This document shows, one piece after another, positions 25,843 to 37,061 of a stretch of 64,000 nucleotides of DNA. The position numbers and the translations under genes were made by a program. A model generated the notes under the pieces. That model was not told the DNA's origin. It saw nothing but the letters and a program-made list of their open reading frames with translations, and searched no databases. This stretch comes from Hymenoscyphus infarciens (taxonomy: Eukaryota > Ascomycota > Leotiomycetes > Helotiales > Helotiaceae), in the NCBI GenBank assembly GCA_001414345.1, contig LLCB01000141.1, forward strand, positions 1 through 64,000, read 5' to 3'. Position 1 is the first letter of the stretch. Every line of letters begins with the position of its first letter.

Positions 25843-27300
25843 TTGCCACGCTATCTATCTTCTAATTATTCAGTCTATTATATCGTTTCCTCGCTGTCTC
25901 TTACTAGTATGCCGTCTCTTAATGTCGTTGTATCCTTTGTCTTACTATTTCAATCCTACTATCTAGCTCTGAAGACTGTTGATTATTATGAATTAATTGT
26001 CGCGAGGGAAAAAAGAGTAGGTCAGGAGGGTAGTAAGCATCTCTTAGCGTAGAGCTTAAGTCTTCACGTCGTGTGCTAACTTTATTAGGAAGCAAATTCC
26101 AAGTGGAAACAGAATCTCCCTGTCCACGCATTTCTTCTTCATCTTCTACTTCTCTCTCTTTTTACTCTCAGTACGATAGAAAAGTCATAGATATAGCAAG
26201 AGTACAATCGTAAGCGCAATTGCGAAAATAAGATGAAAACGTTGATAGAATAGTTGGGGAATTGCAGAATGAAAATGAGGAAGAAGATGAAGCTGGAAGC
26301 GAAGTCCCAGAAGTTTATATGCCATCGGGTGCCGATCTACCATTGATCAAGTAGTTAGCTACGATGGGACCTTGGTTTAATTCAAAAGCCAATCACAAGT
26401 AGAGGGCCTAGCTTCTGCTTGTAAAGACAAAGTCTGGCCAGCAGGAGGATGTCAAAAGAGATGGATGCCGAAACTAGAAAGACAGTTATTTACGAGGTTA
26501 CAGCACCCAAAAGAAGACGTGGAAATCTGACTCCTCACACAGAACCTTGTGTGACATTTTGGGAAATAGGGACGAAGCATCATTGAAAACACCACATACC
26601 GAGAACGAGCAAAGTTTAAAACGGAGGGTAATCAGGGTTAAGAAAACTGTCGAAGAATTGAGGTCCCAATGGAAGGGCCAGCCTTCCGAAGCCGGTATGC
26701 CAGAATTCACTCGAGGTAAGGGAAAGGAAGGCATCGGAACGAGATATGTTAGCACGAATGCAGTAGAGAGTAGGGGTACATCACCAACCACGTGCAGATT
26801 GCTAGAATCCATGTACATATATCCACAGGGGAAGGGAGAAAGCTCAGGTATCACCATAGCTCTTAACAAGAACAGCTGTTTCCATTATCCAAGTCTAAAA
26901 CCATCGACAAGTGAAACGAGGAGTTGGTGGAGCAGCTGGTCCTGCGAAGAATCATCAGCGAATAAGAGCGAGAGGCTGCTTTAGTGAGATTTAAGATGCG
27001 GTTGAACGAGGCAGATCAACGAGACCAAGCCTAACGAGGATTATTCCAGGATGCGATGAAGAAAAGATGTCCAGAGACTTGCAAACGAATGTATAGGCAT
27101 AGGATCTCCAGTGCCATTGATTGCATGTTAAGGATCGAGCGGGCCGGGAGATTAAGAATATAATACCAAGAGCGTACCCAGGCACAAAGTGGATTTTTCC
27201 GCCAGCCTGGATTAACTCCGTGTTTTGTTCTTTTATATATATAATAAACTATTATAAGCTAAAACGCTTATTTCTTGACTCTAAGATAGACGTAAACCTG
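25843..27300 (+). pseudogene. Island with remnant of a coding sequence of unknown family
   Basis: A short island of normal base composition after the LINE tail. Fragments of coding-like sequence run on the plus strand at about 26220-26460, 26547-26984 and 26915-27150. The last fragment reads as a charged helix (ELVEQLVLRRIISE, stop, EREAALVRFKMRLNEADQRDQA, stop, RGLFQDAMKKR) interrupted by two TAA codons that each replace a probable CAA. Frames change between fragments and there is no ATG-led open frame. No domain was recognised. I treat it as a decayed gene; an unrecognised short functional gene is less likely. Confidence 0.4.
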
Positions 27301-27393
27301 TAAATGAAGGTTTCATCCTCCTATAGAATTATATTACGTCTAGATTTTTTAAATGAATTGTAAAAACCTGATCAGCAGAGCCCCGCCTGACCT

Positions 27394-27418
27394 CTAGGCT
27401 AGGCTAGGCTAGGCTAGG
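27394..27418. repeat. CTAGG pentanucleotide repeat
   Basis: Five perfect CTAGG units in tandem at the edge between the island and the following AT-rich block. Confidence 0.9.
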
Positions 27419-27419
27419 C

Positions 27420-28750
27420 GTTTGAAAACACTAAGCGTAATAGTAAAAGTAGATGGAAAACTCTCTTTTAAAATGTCTGGTTTATAATTCAATTATTTTT
27501 ACAGTTTTGTGAGTTTTGAACGCTGTAATAAATGGATATATATATATGATAGAATCTTAAAATAAAAAGATTCTAAATGAAAATCGTTAACTAAATAATT
27601 CAAGTAATTTAGAGTATTCAAGAAAGTGACCTAAATTATATAAAGAAAATAAAAGTAAAGTATCCATATCTCATATGTTTAAGGAGAAAGATAATAGCGT
27701 TCAACTAATAAGTAATTTAAATTAATAGAATATAGAAATAATCGTCTATAATTAAAATATATTTATTTTAAAATTCAAGAATGCCTAGGAGAATCCATAG
27801 AAGTACTTTGAAATTACGAGGAATGAGAAATGAAAGAACTGAAACATATTACTTAAACACTCTAGAATAAAGATAAAAATCTAATCAAGTAACTTGAAAT
27901 AATAGAAAATAAGAAACAAAAGCTATATCTACTAATCGTCTAGAATTAAACTATATTAACTAAACGTACTAAACTACTAGATAGAATATAATAAAGTGAC
28001 GGGATATAATAAGAAAAGATAAATAAAACCTATAACTAACTTACTAGACTTTAACTTTATTAATCAAATCTACTGAAATAATAGAGAAGAGTTAATAAAG
28101 TAACCTTAATTCACTTTGATAGTCTTAGATTTAGTATAAAAGCTTCGTCTAAATACTTTTCTTCTTTATTTTAATATATAAAAAGTCTAGAATAGTTAAT
28201 ATAATTTAGTAAGATAACCTTAAAGAATAGAAAGAAAGAGGCTTCTATAAGTTTAGATTATAACTTAAGAATCTTTATATTAAGTCTTTGCTTAAAAACT
28301 CTTAAATACTTAAGTTATTTTAATAAGATAACTTAGAAGACTAAAAATAACAGTTGACTATTATTCTTAGTATTATTAAAGATATTATACTCTAAATATA
28401 TTCTTTTAGAAGATTAGTTTAATAATAATAAAGAGATAAGAAGCTAGATATAGAAATATAAGAAAGAGGTCTTAGGTTAAATACTAGTCTATTACGTAAA
28501 AACTACTTTTATCTAACTCTTCTCTTCTTTACCTTAGAATATTAGTTTATTTTGCTTTATTTTACTCTATAAGCGATTTTTATAATTATATTATAATAAC
28601 TTAAAGCTCTTTCACTTACTATAAAAGTTGAAAAGTATAAACTCTCGTCTTTAACTTAAAAATAATTATAGTGATAAAGAAGATATAATTTTATATTTAT
28701 TTTTTAAGATAAGATAATATACTAAAGTAATAAATCACGATAATTTGAGA
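27420..28750. other. AT-rich block without genes
   Basis: AT-rich, stop-dense sequence; CA dinucleotides are somewhat commoner than in the heavily RIPped blocks, suggesting weaker or older mutation. No coding frame or terminal repeat was identified. Confidence 0.55.
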
Positions 28751-30243
28751 GAGTTAAAAATAACGATAGAGTACTGATGTTGACTATCTATACTATCTAG
28801 GTTAAGAGTCTTGGCAAAGGTCGGCAAAGCCCCTTTGTCGGCAGTTAGTCGGCAGTCAGAGTTAGTTTTTGTTTACTTCTATAAATAAATAAACTACTAA
28901 CACTAAATTTCCCTTAACTTTACTACACATATACTATAAGCTATACTACTAAAAGTGAATTAATCTACCTAACAAAGATTCTATTACTTTCTATTAATAA
29001 AACAGTGAAAATAACTAGTCTGGTGAGCACCATTCTAGAGAAGTATATATAAGTATCAAAACTGATGAAACCGTATCTCTTCTGCACTGTGGAGGAGAAT
29101 GGTTGCTGAAGTACTTTTTCGTTATGAAGTGACGCCAAATCCGTTGTTTAGGCGTTGCTCAACGTGTTATTGTGAAGTGTCGTACCATGAAGCTGGATCC
29201 TCAAACCAAAGCATAGGAAGGTGTATAAAAGCCTCTTTGAAGTGGAATTTATTGTGAACTGTAGGCTCCAGCAAAAAAAGACTTCATGACGCAATATATC
29301 AGAGTACACTACACTTCGAAGCATACTTGTGGAAATTCGAATTCTATGGACTTGGATGGTAGCCTGCCAGGGAGGACTGAGTGGCTGAGTGCAGAAGTTA
29401 TTTCGAATCTTGGTTGATAAAAAATGGGGCACTAGCCTAAGATGCCACTCTCGATGCTAGGGCAGTGTCCATGTGGTGCCCTAACCAAGCTACGTAATAG
29501 TAAGGGTGCCCTGCGGTAGCTTCTTGGTCATCATAAACACCAACCCCACCATTTTTTGCAAGTCTTCAGCCCACCCGATCTGCTTGCTACATTTCCCAAG
29601 TGATCAAGCTGGCAAAAGAGCATACTTGTCTGCCGAAACTGTTGCCCTTCTGCAACCCTCACAACTCATAGCCTCTGTACAGAGCTCCCACTAGGTGAGC
29701 GCCCTCGGTTGCATGTCAGCACCAACTTCTCCCCAAGCTGTCTCCGAACCTACTCCCCCATCTGCAAACCATTCCACTTGGCTTGCTGGCATCCATCTTT
29801 GGGGCCAGAGGTGAACTTCGTCCACCCGCTGAAGTTCTCTGCGACTCCGCTAGCATAGCACGTAGTCCTTCGACTACCACAAAGCAAGACCACTTGCGAG
29901 CCTCTCGTATCTTCATAATTCCCCTCGTATCGCATCTACTGACTTGTCCGGAACAAACAGCCCGCTCTTTGCTTTCTGTCATCGCATCGCAAATCGAACC
30001 CCCTCTTCAATTCACAGGACTCACCGTTTCCTCTTGAGCTACTAGTCCACCAATCCCATACGAAAGATAGTCGAAGAGATCGAATAGAGTTCGGTGAGTA
30101 AGAAGCTTCATCCGGGTACGAAACCAATTATAATCTCCACCACAAATTGCCCTCAAAGGCCAAATAACTCATGCTCTATAGCTTCTTCACAAACTTCCCT
30201 TCCCACAGAACGGCATTCTCGCGCCCTCCATCCCTCCATAACT
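28751..30243. other. Upstream region of the two-domain Myb/SANT-like gene
   Basis: Transition from AT-rich to normal composition. A stretch beginning TGTTGACTATCTATAC at 28779, with a TATAAATAAATA box near 28880, resembles a solo LTR but no matching end or target duplication was found. 29.5-30.2 kb is pyrimidine-rich and probably contains the promoter and leader of the gene at 30244. Confidence 0.4.
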
Positions 30244-31962
30244 ATGAAGTCATCGTCTACACTCCAGAAGAGGAAGGGGAGGCCCTCATCCGATTGGCCT
30301 TCTGCGGTTGACGCAAGAATTAAGGAACTGGCTATTTTGGTCAAGGCTAGTGTACCAAGAGGCAAATACACATTTTCCGATGTTGCGCTTGCCCTCAAAA
30401 CAGAGTTTCCAGAAAGCGGGCGAGATTATACTGAGTTTACCATAAAGAATCGGTGGAGATCTTTCAACAAGTACCAGGCACGTACACAGCGAAATATGGG
30501 GATTCAAAATGGAGTAGGAGTTAACACTGGAGTTGCCGCATCCGTGGACATCCATCAACAGGCCGGTGTCCTCTTCCAACATCATAGATCTGACAATAAA
30601 GAGGCATTCGGACAACCGCTGCCCCAGCAGTTGATCAATTATTCTGAAAGCAATACAATAACTCAATCTCCGGGTACTCCACAGCAACCTACCGACAACA
30701 ATTATCCCCCACAGTTTCTGAATTCCCAACAACCTAGCCTCCCTCACCTGGGCAACGGCTGTTTCACTCTCAAGAAACCACACATTTGGAAGGAGGACGA
30801 GTTGCAAATACTTATGGAAGAGGTGGAGAAGAAAGAGAATGACCCAAGTTATACATGGCAACAGATGACAGATACAATGAACTCGAGAGTGCCAGGTCTT
30901 CGTCGAAGTAATGGGGATACCACTCCTGCGGCTGCTTTTACAATGAGGATGGTGAAGCACAAAGGCACACAGGTCAGGGAAAAGGTTAATTCAAAGGAGG
31001 GAGAGAAAAAGATCAATGGGGCTGAAAAGGTTGAGTACAGTTCAGGCAACCAGATTTTTGCTGCTACTTTCTCACCACAACTCGCTCACTTTGGGCTTCC
31101 AAACGTGGCTATCAGCCAGCAAGAACCAGCACAACTAACCCCAAACATGGGTTTTGAATCGTCCTTTCCTGATCACGGCTTCGAACAATTTGTCTCTCCT
31201 ACAGCTCCGGAGTACACTCGCCACCATTACCATCCGCAACTATTAAATCTCAACCCACCCGCGGCATTTACTCATGAGAATTCCAACGAGGAGTTTGATG
31301 CTTTTGCGGGAGCACAGCACCCAGATTTCCTGTCACATAAGTCTGACATGGATCCAGGTGCTGCTCAATACCAAATTGGCAATGACCTCAATCAAGAAAC
31401 CGAATTCTCTTCCCCGGAGTTTGTTATTGAAAACAAGAGCACCCAGCCATATCAATCAATGGTCAATCGCGGCTTTGAACACCAAACAGGTGGTTCTGAT
31501 ACTCAAAACCCAAGTAGTGTCTTTGGCCATTTGGGCTTCAACCTTTTTCCACCGCAAGTTGCTCAGCCATCCTTTGATGAGGATGAGGCACCTAAACTGC
31601 ATCAGGACTTTGGCTCCAATCTCAACACTTTCAATACGAGTAATGGATACCATGAACAGTATGGTACCTCTCAAAGTCTGCAGCCAGCGCTGAACAATGC
31701 CATGATTACGGACAACTACACGGGCAATTCAACAATACAAGCACGTCGCTCGGCCAACATTCTTCCTGAGCAAGCTGATCACAGAATAATTTCCAATAAC
31801 CGGGCCTCCAACTATGATAGTCACGGGCCATATTGGACCGATTTGGGAAGAGCGCAACAAGACAATCCCAACTCTAGACAGACTAGGGGAATTCGGCCAC
31901 CATCGGATCCTTTCCCTGCCCCGAGCTACCACAGAGCAGAGAGTGATGCGGATGACTACTAA
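30244..31962 (+). CDS. Two-domain Myb/SANT-like protein, putative nuclear regulator
   Basis: Intronless 572-residue protein. The start is the ATG at 30244; upstream codons in frame contain no other ATG and the frame then closes. Domain 1 (about residues 16-79) has the pattern SSDWPSAVDARIKELAIL, then FSDVALALKTEF, then FTIKNRWRSF, a three-helix Myb-like layout ending in a basic helix. Domain 2 (about 178-240) reads HIWKEDELQILMEEV, TWQQMTDTMNSRV, FTMRMVKHKG. The remaining 330 residues are Asn, Gln, Pro and Ser-rich, probably disordered and possibly an activation-type tail. Domain layout resembles the products at 43589-44416 and 50718-51557 and the broken copies at 33164 and 42229. DNA or histone binding is inferred from the fold only. 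The gene lies in an island between AT-rich blocks. Confidence 0.75.
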   Translation: MKSSSTLQKRKGRPSSDWPSAVDARIKELAILVKASVPRGKYTFSDVALALKTEFPESGRDYTEFTIKNRWRSFNKYQARTQRNMGIQNGVGVNTGVAASVDIHQQAGVLFQHHRSDNKEAFGQPLPQQLINYSESNTITQSPGTPQQPTDNNYPPQFLNSQQPSLPHLGNGCFTLKKPHIWKEDELQILMEEVEKKENDPSYTWQQMTDTMNSRVPGLRRSNGDTTPAAAFTMRMVKHKGTQVREKVNSKEGEKKINGAEKVEYSSGNQIFAATFSPQLAHFGLPNVAISQQEPAQLTPNMGFESSFPDHGFEQFVSPTAPEYTRHHYHPQLLNLNPPAAFTHENSNEEFDAFAGAQHPDFLSHKSDMDPGAAQYQIGNDLNQETEFSSPEFVIENKSTQPYQSMVNRGFEHQTGGSDTQNPSSVFGHLGFNLFPPQVAQPSFDEDEAPKLHQDFGSNLNTFNTSNGYHEQYGTSQSLQPALNNAMITDNYTGNSTIQARRSANILPEQADHRIISNNRASNYDSHGPYWTDLGRAQQDNPNSRQTRGIRPPSDPFPAPSYHRAESDADDY

Positions 31963-32812
31963 TCAACCTTAAAAATCCTTCCAGAGACTGTGCATTGGTA
32001 CATGAATTTTACTAGCAAAGCCAGTTTCTTGTAACTTCCAAAACAACAACTCTGGGAACGATTTCCAATTTATTTTTCGGCGGATTTTCTTGTCCTGTCC
32101 TCTCAATTGGTTGAGTTCAGAAAGCTTCAGACTAGGTAACTTGCTCAGGATTCTTCCAAATGTGCGCAAAAAGCTCTTTTTTTTCTTGGTTTTTTTGTTT
32201 TTTTGCGGTTGGGATAGATATGGACTGATGGATGCGTTTTCTTTCTAATTTTTGTGCGAAAATGGACTCGTGGGGAATGGCATCGCACATACCGCGGAGT
32301 CCTTGTCTGTCAAGTAGGATCACAAATTACAGCCACGAATGAAATTCTTCTTTTAAGCATCGACCAACGTGATGTGAAAGGTGACATGTTTTACTAACCA
32401 AACGTAGAGTTAGCTAATTTGCTCCAGGCTTAAGTTAGATTCGCTAAATTTGCAAGATACCTTTAATTGACGGAGTCATTTTGCACCTCCAAAGATACTA
32501 AATTTTATTAAATTAATATAACTGACAAGTCTCCGATGCTCCATCGTTGCAATTGTTGCTTATACCGACCCGGTGTTGGACAACACAACGAAATGTAATA
32601 AATACGGAATGCTGACCGATTAAGAGTAAATCACCTTTCGACTTTGGACCCCTGATTATCAGAAGACTTTTGATTTTCTTTTTTTTCTTCGGTAAAAGTA
32701 AAGACCGTGATTGTAAGAGTCCAGGTCAAATTGCAAGTATAGTCTAACCTTGAACAGCCTACATTCAAAAGATAGGCGTACGTTGACCCCAGTTCCAAAG
32801 AAGTAGCAGTAA
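31963..32812. other. Intergenic region downstream of the Myb/SANT-like gene
   Basis: No gene recognised. The first 300 bases should include the 3' untranslated region; a T-rich stretch follows the stop by about 215 bases. Composition declines to AT-rich from about 32.4 kb. Confidence 0.5.
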
Positions 32813-32910
32813 TACTATCCCCCCCCCCCCTGAATAAAATGTAGAGTGCACAGACATTTAGTATGGCACAACGGCCGTGCGCTTACATTTTATTTAGGGG
32901 GGGGATAGTA
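32813..32910. repeat. Foldback MITE with poly-C/poly-G arms
   Basis: A 98-base inverted repeat: the left arm reads TACTATC, a C-run, TGAATAAAATGTA, and the right arm is its near-exact reverse complement TACATTTTATTTA, a G-run, GATAGTA. About 40 bases of loop separate the arms. Possible TA target site at the outer edges. Confidence 0.8.
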
Positions 32911-33163
32911 AACAAAATAAAAAAAAGTTCTTGACAATGGTTCTTGTCACAGTTAAGTTTTGCATAATGTGTTTCATAAGGCTGCATTGTTTTTGTGGGG
33001 GGATCTGTCTTAGGTGTAAACAAAAAAGTGGACATGGAAAACACGATCGTCGAGTGGATTGAACACTGACCATTAGACTGCCACTATTCCCACCGGAAAA
33101 CTCGACTTGTCCGTTACATCGCCAATCCACCTCGATACGACCGTGACGCAACAACTTTACTAA

Positions 33164-33703
33164 GACCAAGACAAAAAACGAGAGAACTTCTTCGAGCGCC
33201 TTCGTTCCCGGCAATTTCAAAACTCTACCAACCAAAGCAACAGAAACCCCCAAGAAGTTTGGGACGATGAGGAGCTTGCTGTCCCTGTACAAACACATCG
33301 TCAGATCAAGCTACACAATGGTCTTTCATGGAAAAACGTAGCAAAATCCATGAGCAATGAAATGAGAAGACGCGGAGCGACGAAACGACCAGATTATACA
33401 TCGGATAACATGAAAGCCCGCTGGCGAAAATTGATAATCGAACAACCTGATCTTCACGACAACGGTGGGGTGGAAGAACCTCATTAATCTCTTTTGGTAA
33501 AAGATACCCATCAAAAATTCCTGAAAACTGGTACTGGAGTCTGGAACTGTTGCGTCGGAAAACAATGAACCCGTACCCGAAGCCACCTCGAACCCCTCTG
33601 AACCCCTCTCAATAGCCAAGCTTGTCACCTGCACGGAGCACAACACGCGGAGGAGAGAACGAGAAAAAAAAATGAAGCCGAATATCGGGAATCGATTATT
33701 TAG
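33164..33703 (+). pseudogene. Broken Myb/SANT-like gene copy
   Basis: An open frame without ATG runs from 33164 (just after a stop) to a stop at 33487. It contains a Myb/SANT-like block: EVWDDEELAV, LSWKNVAKSMSNEMRRRG, YTSDNMKARWRKL, close in layout to the intact protein at 43589-44416 (IVWTEDESLLL, YAWIKVADSMNQEMKRRHA, LQSQLRRLK). A second stretch with coding-like composition (EPVPEATSNPSEPLSIAKL, then a basic tail) follows in a different frame up to a stop at 33703, suggesting a frameshift. With no start codon and a shifted frame I call it a pseudogene. An unusual spliced gene with an upstream first exon is the alternative. Confidence 0.6.
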
Positions 33704-33719
33704 GACATAGATTTGCATA

Positions 33720-35850
33720 AAAGTATAATTAGTTAGAGCATAGAAAAGGCAGAGCGACTATAATAAGTCTTATGTATACTAAGTATATAGCTATAACTTT
33801 TTATACGTATATATATAGCTTCTTAATATAATACTCTTTTGTTTTTATAAAGTATTATAGTTAATAAAAGTTATACTTAAATTAATTATATATAACTTCT
33901 TATACTAGGTAACTATATTTGACTTATATAACTCTTTATTCTAAATAGTCAATTCTAAAAATTATTATATTATTCTAGATATTAAGCTGAATCTACTAAT
34001 AAGCTATTTAATAAAGCTATTTAAGACTTTTTTAACTACGTAAATTATAAATTATTTCTAATTTCTAGTATTCTCTTATATTAACGACTAGTAAAATTCG
34101 TAATAACTAAAGACTTACTCGTCTATTCTCCTAAAAATTTAGTTAAGCTAGAATAAAGTAAGAATCACCTCGAATTTTTAAGAGAGAGAGCTTTATATAG
34201 AGAGTATAGACTCTCTATATCTTCTTCTTATATACTACTTAGTTCTAAGCTAAAGTCTTATAGTAGAAGCGAAATAACTCTCTATAAAAACTAGCTTAAA
34301 ACCTTAGTAGCTTATAAAATCTAAAGTAATAGTTTTCTCTAGAAAGAAGTAGAAGAAAATAATATAGTAAACTCTAATTCTTAGTTTACTATACTTCGAT
34401 AAGTTTTAGATCTAGGTCTTAATTTTAATATATACTCTATCTACTCTAAACTAATATACTATAGAGTCTATAATAGATTACTATAAAGTAACTATATTAA
34501 GCTCTAATAGACTATAAAATTATAATAGATCGAATATAACTAGACTAGACTATAAAGTATATCAGTTATTCTAGAGAGAATAGTAAGAGAGCGTTAAATA
34601 GACTAGTTACTATATTATAACTCTACTAGGAGATTTTATTAGATAGTAGTAGAATTTATAAAAAGTTTAGATTTAATTATATTATAGATAAGAGTTAGTT
34701 TATTTTAGATAGTTCTTTTATTATAATATTAATAGTATCTACTAAGATAATAATAGACTCTTAATACTTATATATTAATAAGTCTTAATAAATCTCTATA
34801 TTTAGAATTACTTTTTTATTTTACTTATTCTATTTTAGTTTTTAGACTTATCTAATAACTACTTTAATTTAAGCTAAGAGTAAATATCTCTAAGTAATCG
34901 AGGTAGAGTCTAATTTAGACTCTACTTTAGTCTTCTATATATTCTTACTAAAGTTTTCTATTTAAGCTTTTCTAATAGAAATTTATAACTATCTTTTTCT
35001 TAGCTACTCTAGTAACTTCTTCTATCTTTTATTTATATAGACTAAGAAAAATAAAACTAATTAATTACTATATAGAAAAGATACTCGTTAGTATTATAGA
35101 TTTATATATTAAAAATTTACTAAATAAAGTATATAAAGAGAGTAACTAATTATATATAAATAAATAGAAAGTTAATTTATATAAAGTTTCAAAATATCTA
35201 GTTAAATAGTATAATATAATATAAAAACACGTAATATTAATCTTAGTATTATAAAGACCTTTAAAAGCTATACTGAGATATTTTTAAATAAGTCTTATAT
35301 ACTCTATATTTTCTATTATACTTTATAGTCTAATCTAGTAATAGAATCTATTATTACTTTTTTTCTATTTATAAGTTCAAAAAGTTCTTTTTCTCTTAAT
35401 CTACTCCTTTTAATATACTCTAGTATTATATTAGTATATCTCTTAATAAAATCTATTAAGAGCTTATTTTATTAGATCTTAAGTACTATTGCTTTTAAAT
35501 TAGATAATATCTATATTTTATATAGTTTTCTATTATATAGTCTCTATTTAAGACTATCTCTATATTCCTAATTAGAATTTTGAATCTAGAGAGTAAGAAG
35601 ACTATTTAATTAAGTATAATATTCTAAGTATATAGTATTATAAAGACCGTAGTTCTTTACTATATTAGAAAATCTAGTAGACGAGCTATATCAGGTATAC
35701 TATAAATAGAGAGAGAGCAGCTTATACTAGTCTAGCCTAATAGGCATGTAATATATAATAGCGGGTTAGAAGAGGTTACGGAGCTGATTAGACGCATAGA
35801 GTCAGTTTTGATTAATTAACAAATGAAGCCCAAGGGTTAGATTAACAAAA
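33720..35850. other. AT-rich RIP-like block
   Basis: TA-rich, stop-dense sequence with no readable protein apart from the small MITE copy at 34236-34351. The composition returns to normal abruptly near 35.7 kb. Confidence 0.65.
34236..34351 (+). repeat. RIPped copy of small TA-flanked MITE (family C)
   Basis: 116 bases, the same length as the copy at 46447-46562 and alignable throughout with it and with the less mutated copy at 36324-36513. Ends read TACTTAGTTCTAAGC and CTCTAGAAAGAAGTA, mutated forms of TACTTCGTCCTAGGC and its complement. Confidence 0.7.
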
Positions 35851-36513
35851 TACTTCGTCCTAGGCGAAACAAAGTTTCTTCCGGGGGGTCACTTTATATA
35901 CTTCTCAAGGGTTTTTTTTTGGTAGCATAGTGCTAGGGAAATGTGTCAATTGCCCCATTGGGATAACATCTGTTTCGTCTAGGAAGGGAGGCAAGGATTT
36001 ATGAAGCACCTACGACTTTGCATCCTTTGGCAACAGTGTTTTGCATTTCCCCGCTTTTTTTCTTTTTTTCTGGCAGCCTAGCCTTTTTGAAGTAGCCTTG
36101 ATAGTCCTTCTTACTTTTCTATTTCAGTAGCCTTCCTTTCCTTACCAGAAAGTGGGGCTAGGATAGGAAGGATAAAGCGCAGTGCAAGGGTTTGGAAATC
36201 TCGCTTACAGGAGACTACCTCCGGAGAGCGTGAAAAGTGATATAAAAACCGGGTCCCAAGGGTAGGTTTTCTATTCCCGCCCTAGCCTTGCTTTTTTTCT
36301 ACCTACTTCGTCCAAGGCGAAACTACTTCGTCCCAGGCGAATCAGTCCATAACGGGACCCAGCAAAGCAGGGTTTATTTAGGAGGCCCCGTTATGGACTG
36401 TTACGCCTGGGACTAAGTATTACGACAGAAGTGAAATAACCCCCTATGGAAATCGGCCGAAACCCCTGGTAGCCTACAGAATCCACAGTAATAGTTTCGC
36501 CTGGGACAAAATA
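35851..36513. mobile_element. Cluster of nested small TIR elements
   Basis: The terminal word TACTTCGTCCTAGGCGAAAC occurs at 35851 and, with one change, at 36304; a third copy TACTTCGTCCCAGGCGAA at 36324 pairs with the inverted end GTTTCGCCTGGGACAAAATA at 36494-36513. The unit 36324-36513 is the least mutated family C copy (compare 34236-34351 and 46447-46562, both 116 bases), enlarged by a hairpin insertion. At 36034 the word CAGTGTTTTGCATTTCCCCGC matches the end of the hAT-like element at 46146, suggesting a truncated relative. GC content is much higher than in the flanking AT-rich block. Confidence 0.6.
36343..36400. repeat. 58-base hairpin element inside a family C MITE
   Basis: CAGTCCATAACGGGACC at the left and its inverted copy GGCCCCGTTATGGACTG at the right, 16 of 17 arm positions matching, with a loop of about 24 bases. 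It separates parts that are contiguous in the two other family C copies. Confidence 0.7.
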
Positions 36514-36770
36514 GCCTTCGTGAGCCAGCGCTCTAGGCTGGTCGAGGATGGGGGATTTAAAACACCATTTGGGAAACGTTTTTTCGTGCGTTGTTTGAGG
36601 ACTATACATGCAGTATAGTGCCATTTGTGTAGCTATGAAATCCAGAGACGATGCAGCACTTTGTATCAATGCTCCTGGATATACAACAGTGCCGTTCTTT
36701 GTGCCCCATAAGCATCCAGCTATGCCCCGCGAAAGTCACGGCACTGCTGAACCATGCCGATCGCGAAGGC
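36430..36770 (-). pseudogene. Possible 3' remnant of a gene, unknown family
   Basis: On the minus strand a coding-like stretch reads GTKNGTVVYPGALIQSAAS, then a segment with Met, Cys and Tyr, then FKSPILDQPRALAHEGYF, running into the MITE end near 36513. There is no start codon and no upstream exon was recognised. It may be the truncated C-terminus of a gene cut by the MITE, or a chance frame. Confidence 0.25.
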
Positions 36771-36820
36771 GCATATGCTCCGATGCCCTCATAGAAAACA
36801 ATTATATTGGATCCCTTGCT

Positions 36821-36938
36821 ACCTTTCAATCACCGAATATGCCGTGAGATCTATTGTTCGGACTGTTGGGTTCAATGCGACCTTTTAATCACCGAATATG
36901 CCGTGAGATGTATCATTCGAAATGTTGGCATTTGAAAA
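36821..36938. repeat. Tandem duplication of a 59-base unit
   Basis: ACCTTTCAATCACCGAATAT beginning 36821 recurs as ACCTTTTAATCACCGAATAT at 36880, and both are followed by GCCGTGAGAT; the rest of the two units is diverged. Confidence 0.8.
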
Positions 36939-37061
36939 ACTATGTGTATTTATATCAGCTTATGCTACGTTGAAAATGAATTTGACCATCCGCAAAACAA
37001 ACATTGCCAGCCCTTCTGCTTGTACTGAAATCTCACACATTTTACAACCCAACAGTACATT

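Noticed and set aside
28779..29030. Solo LTR beginning TGTTGACTATC
   Set aside because: The start word and a TATA-like box fit an LTR, but no CA-type end, second copy or target duplication was found.
36602..36847. Plus-strand open frame of 79 codons
   Set aside because: Begins inside the region of the minus-strand remnant and next to a MITE, has no ATG-led family match and no splice context.
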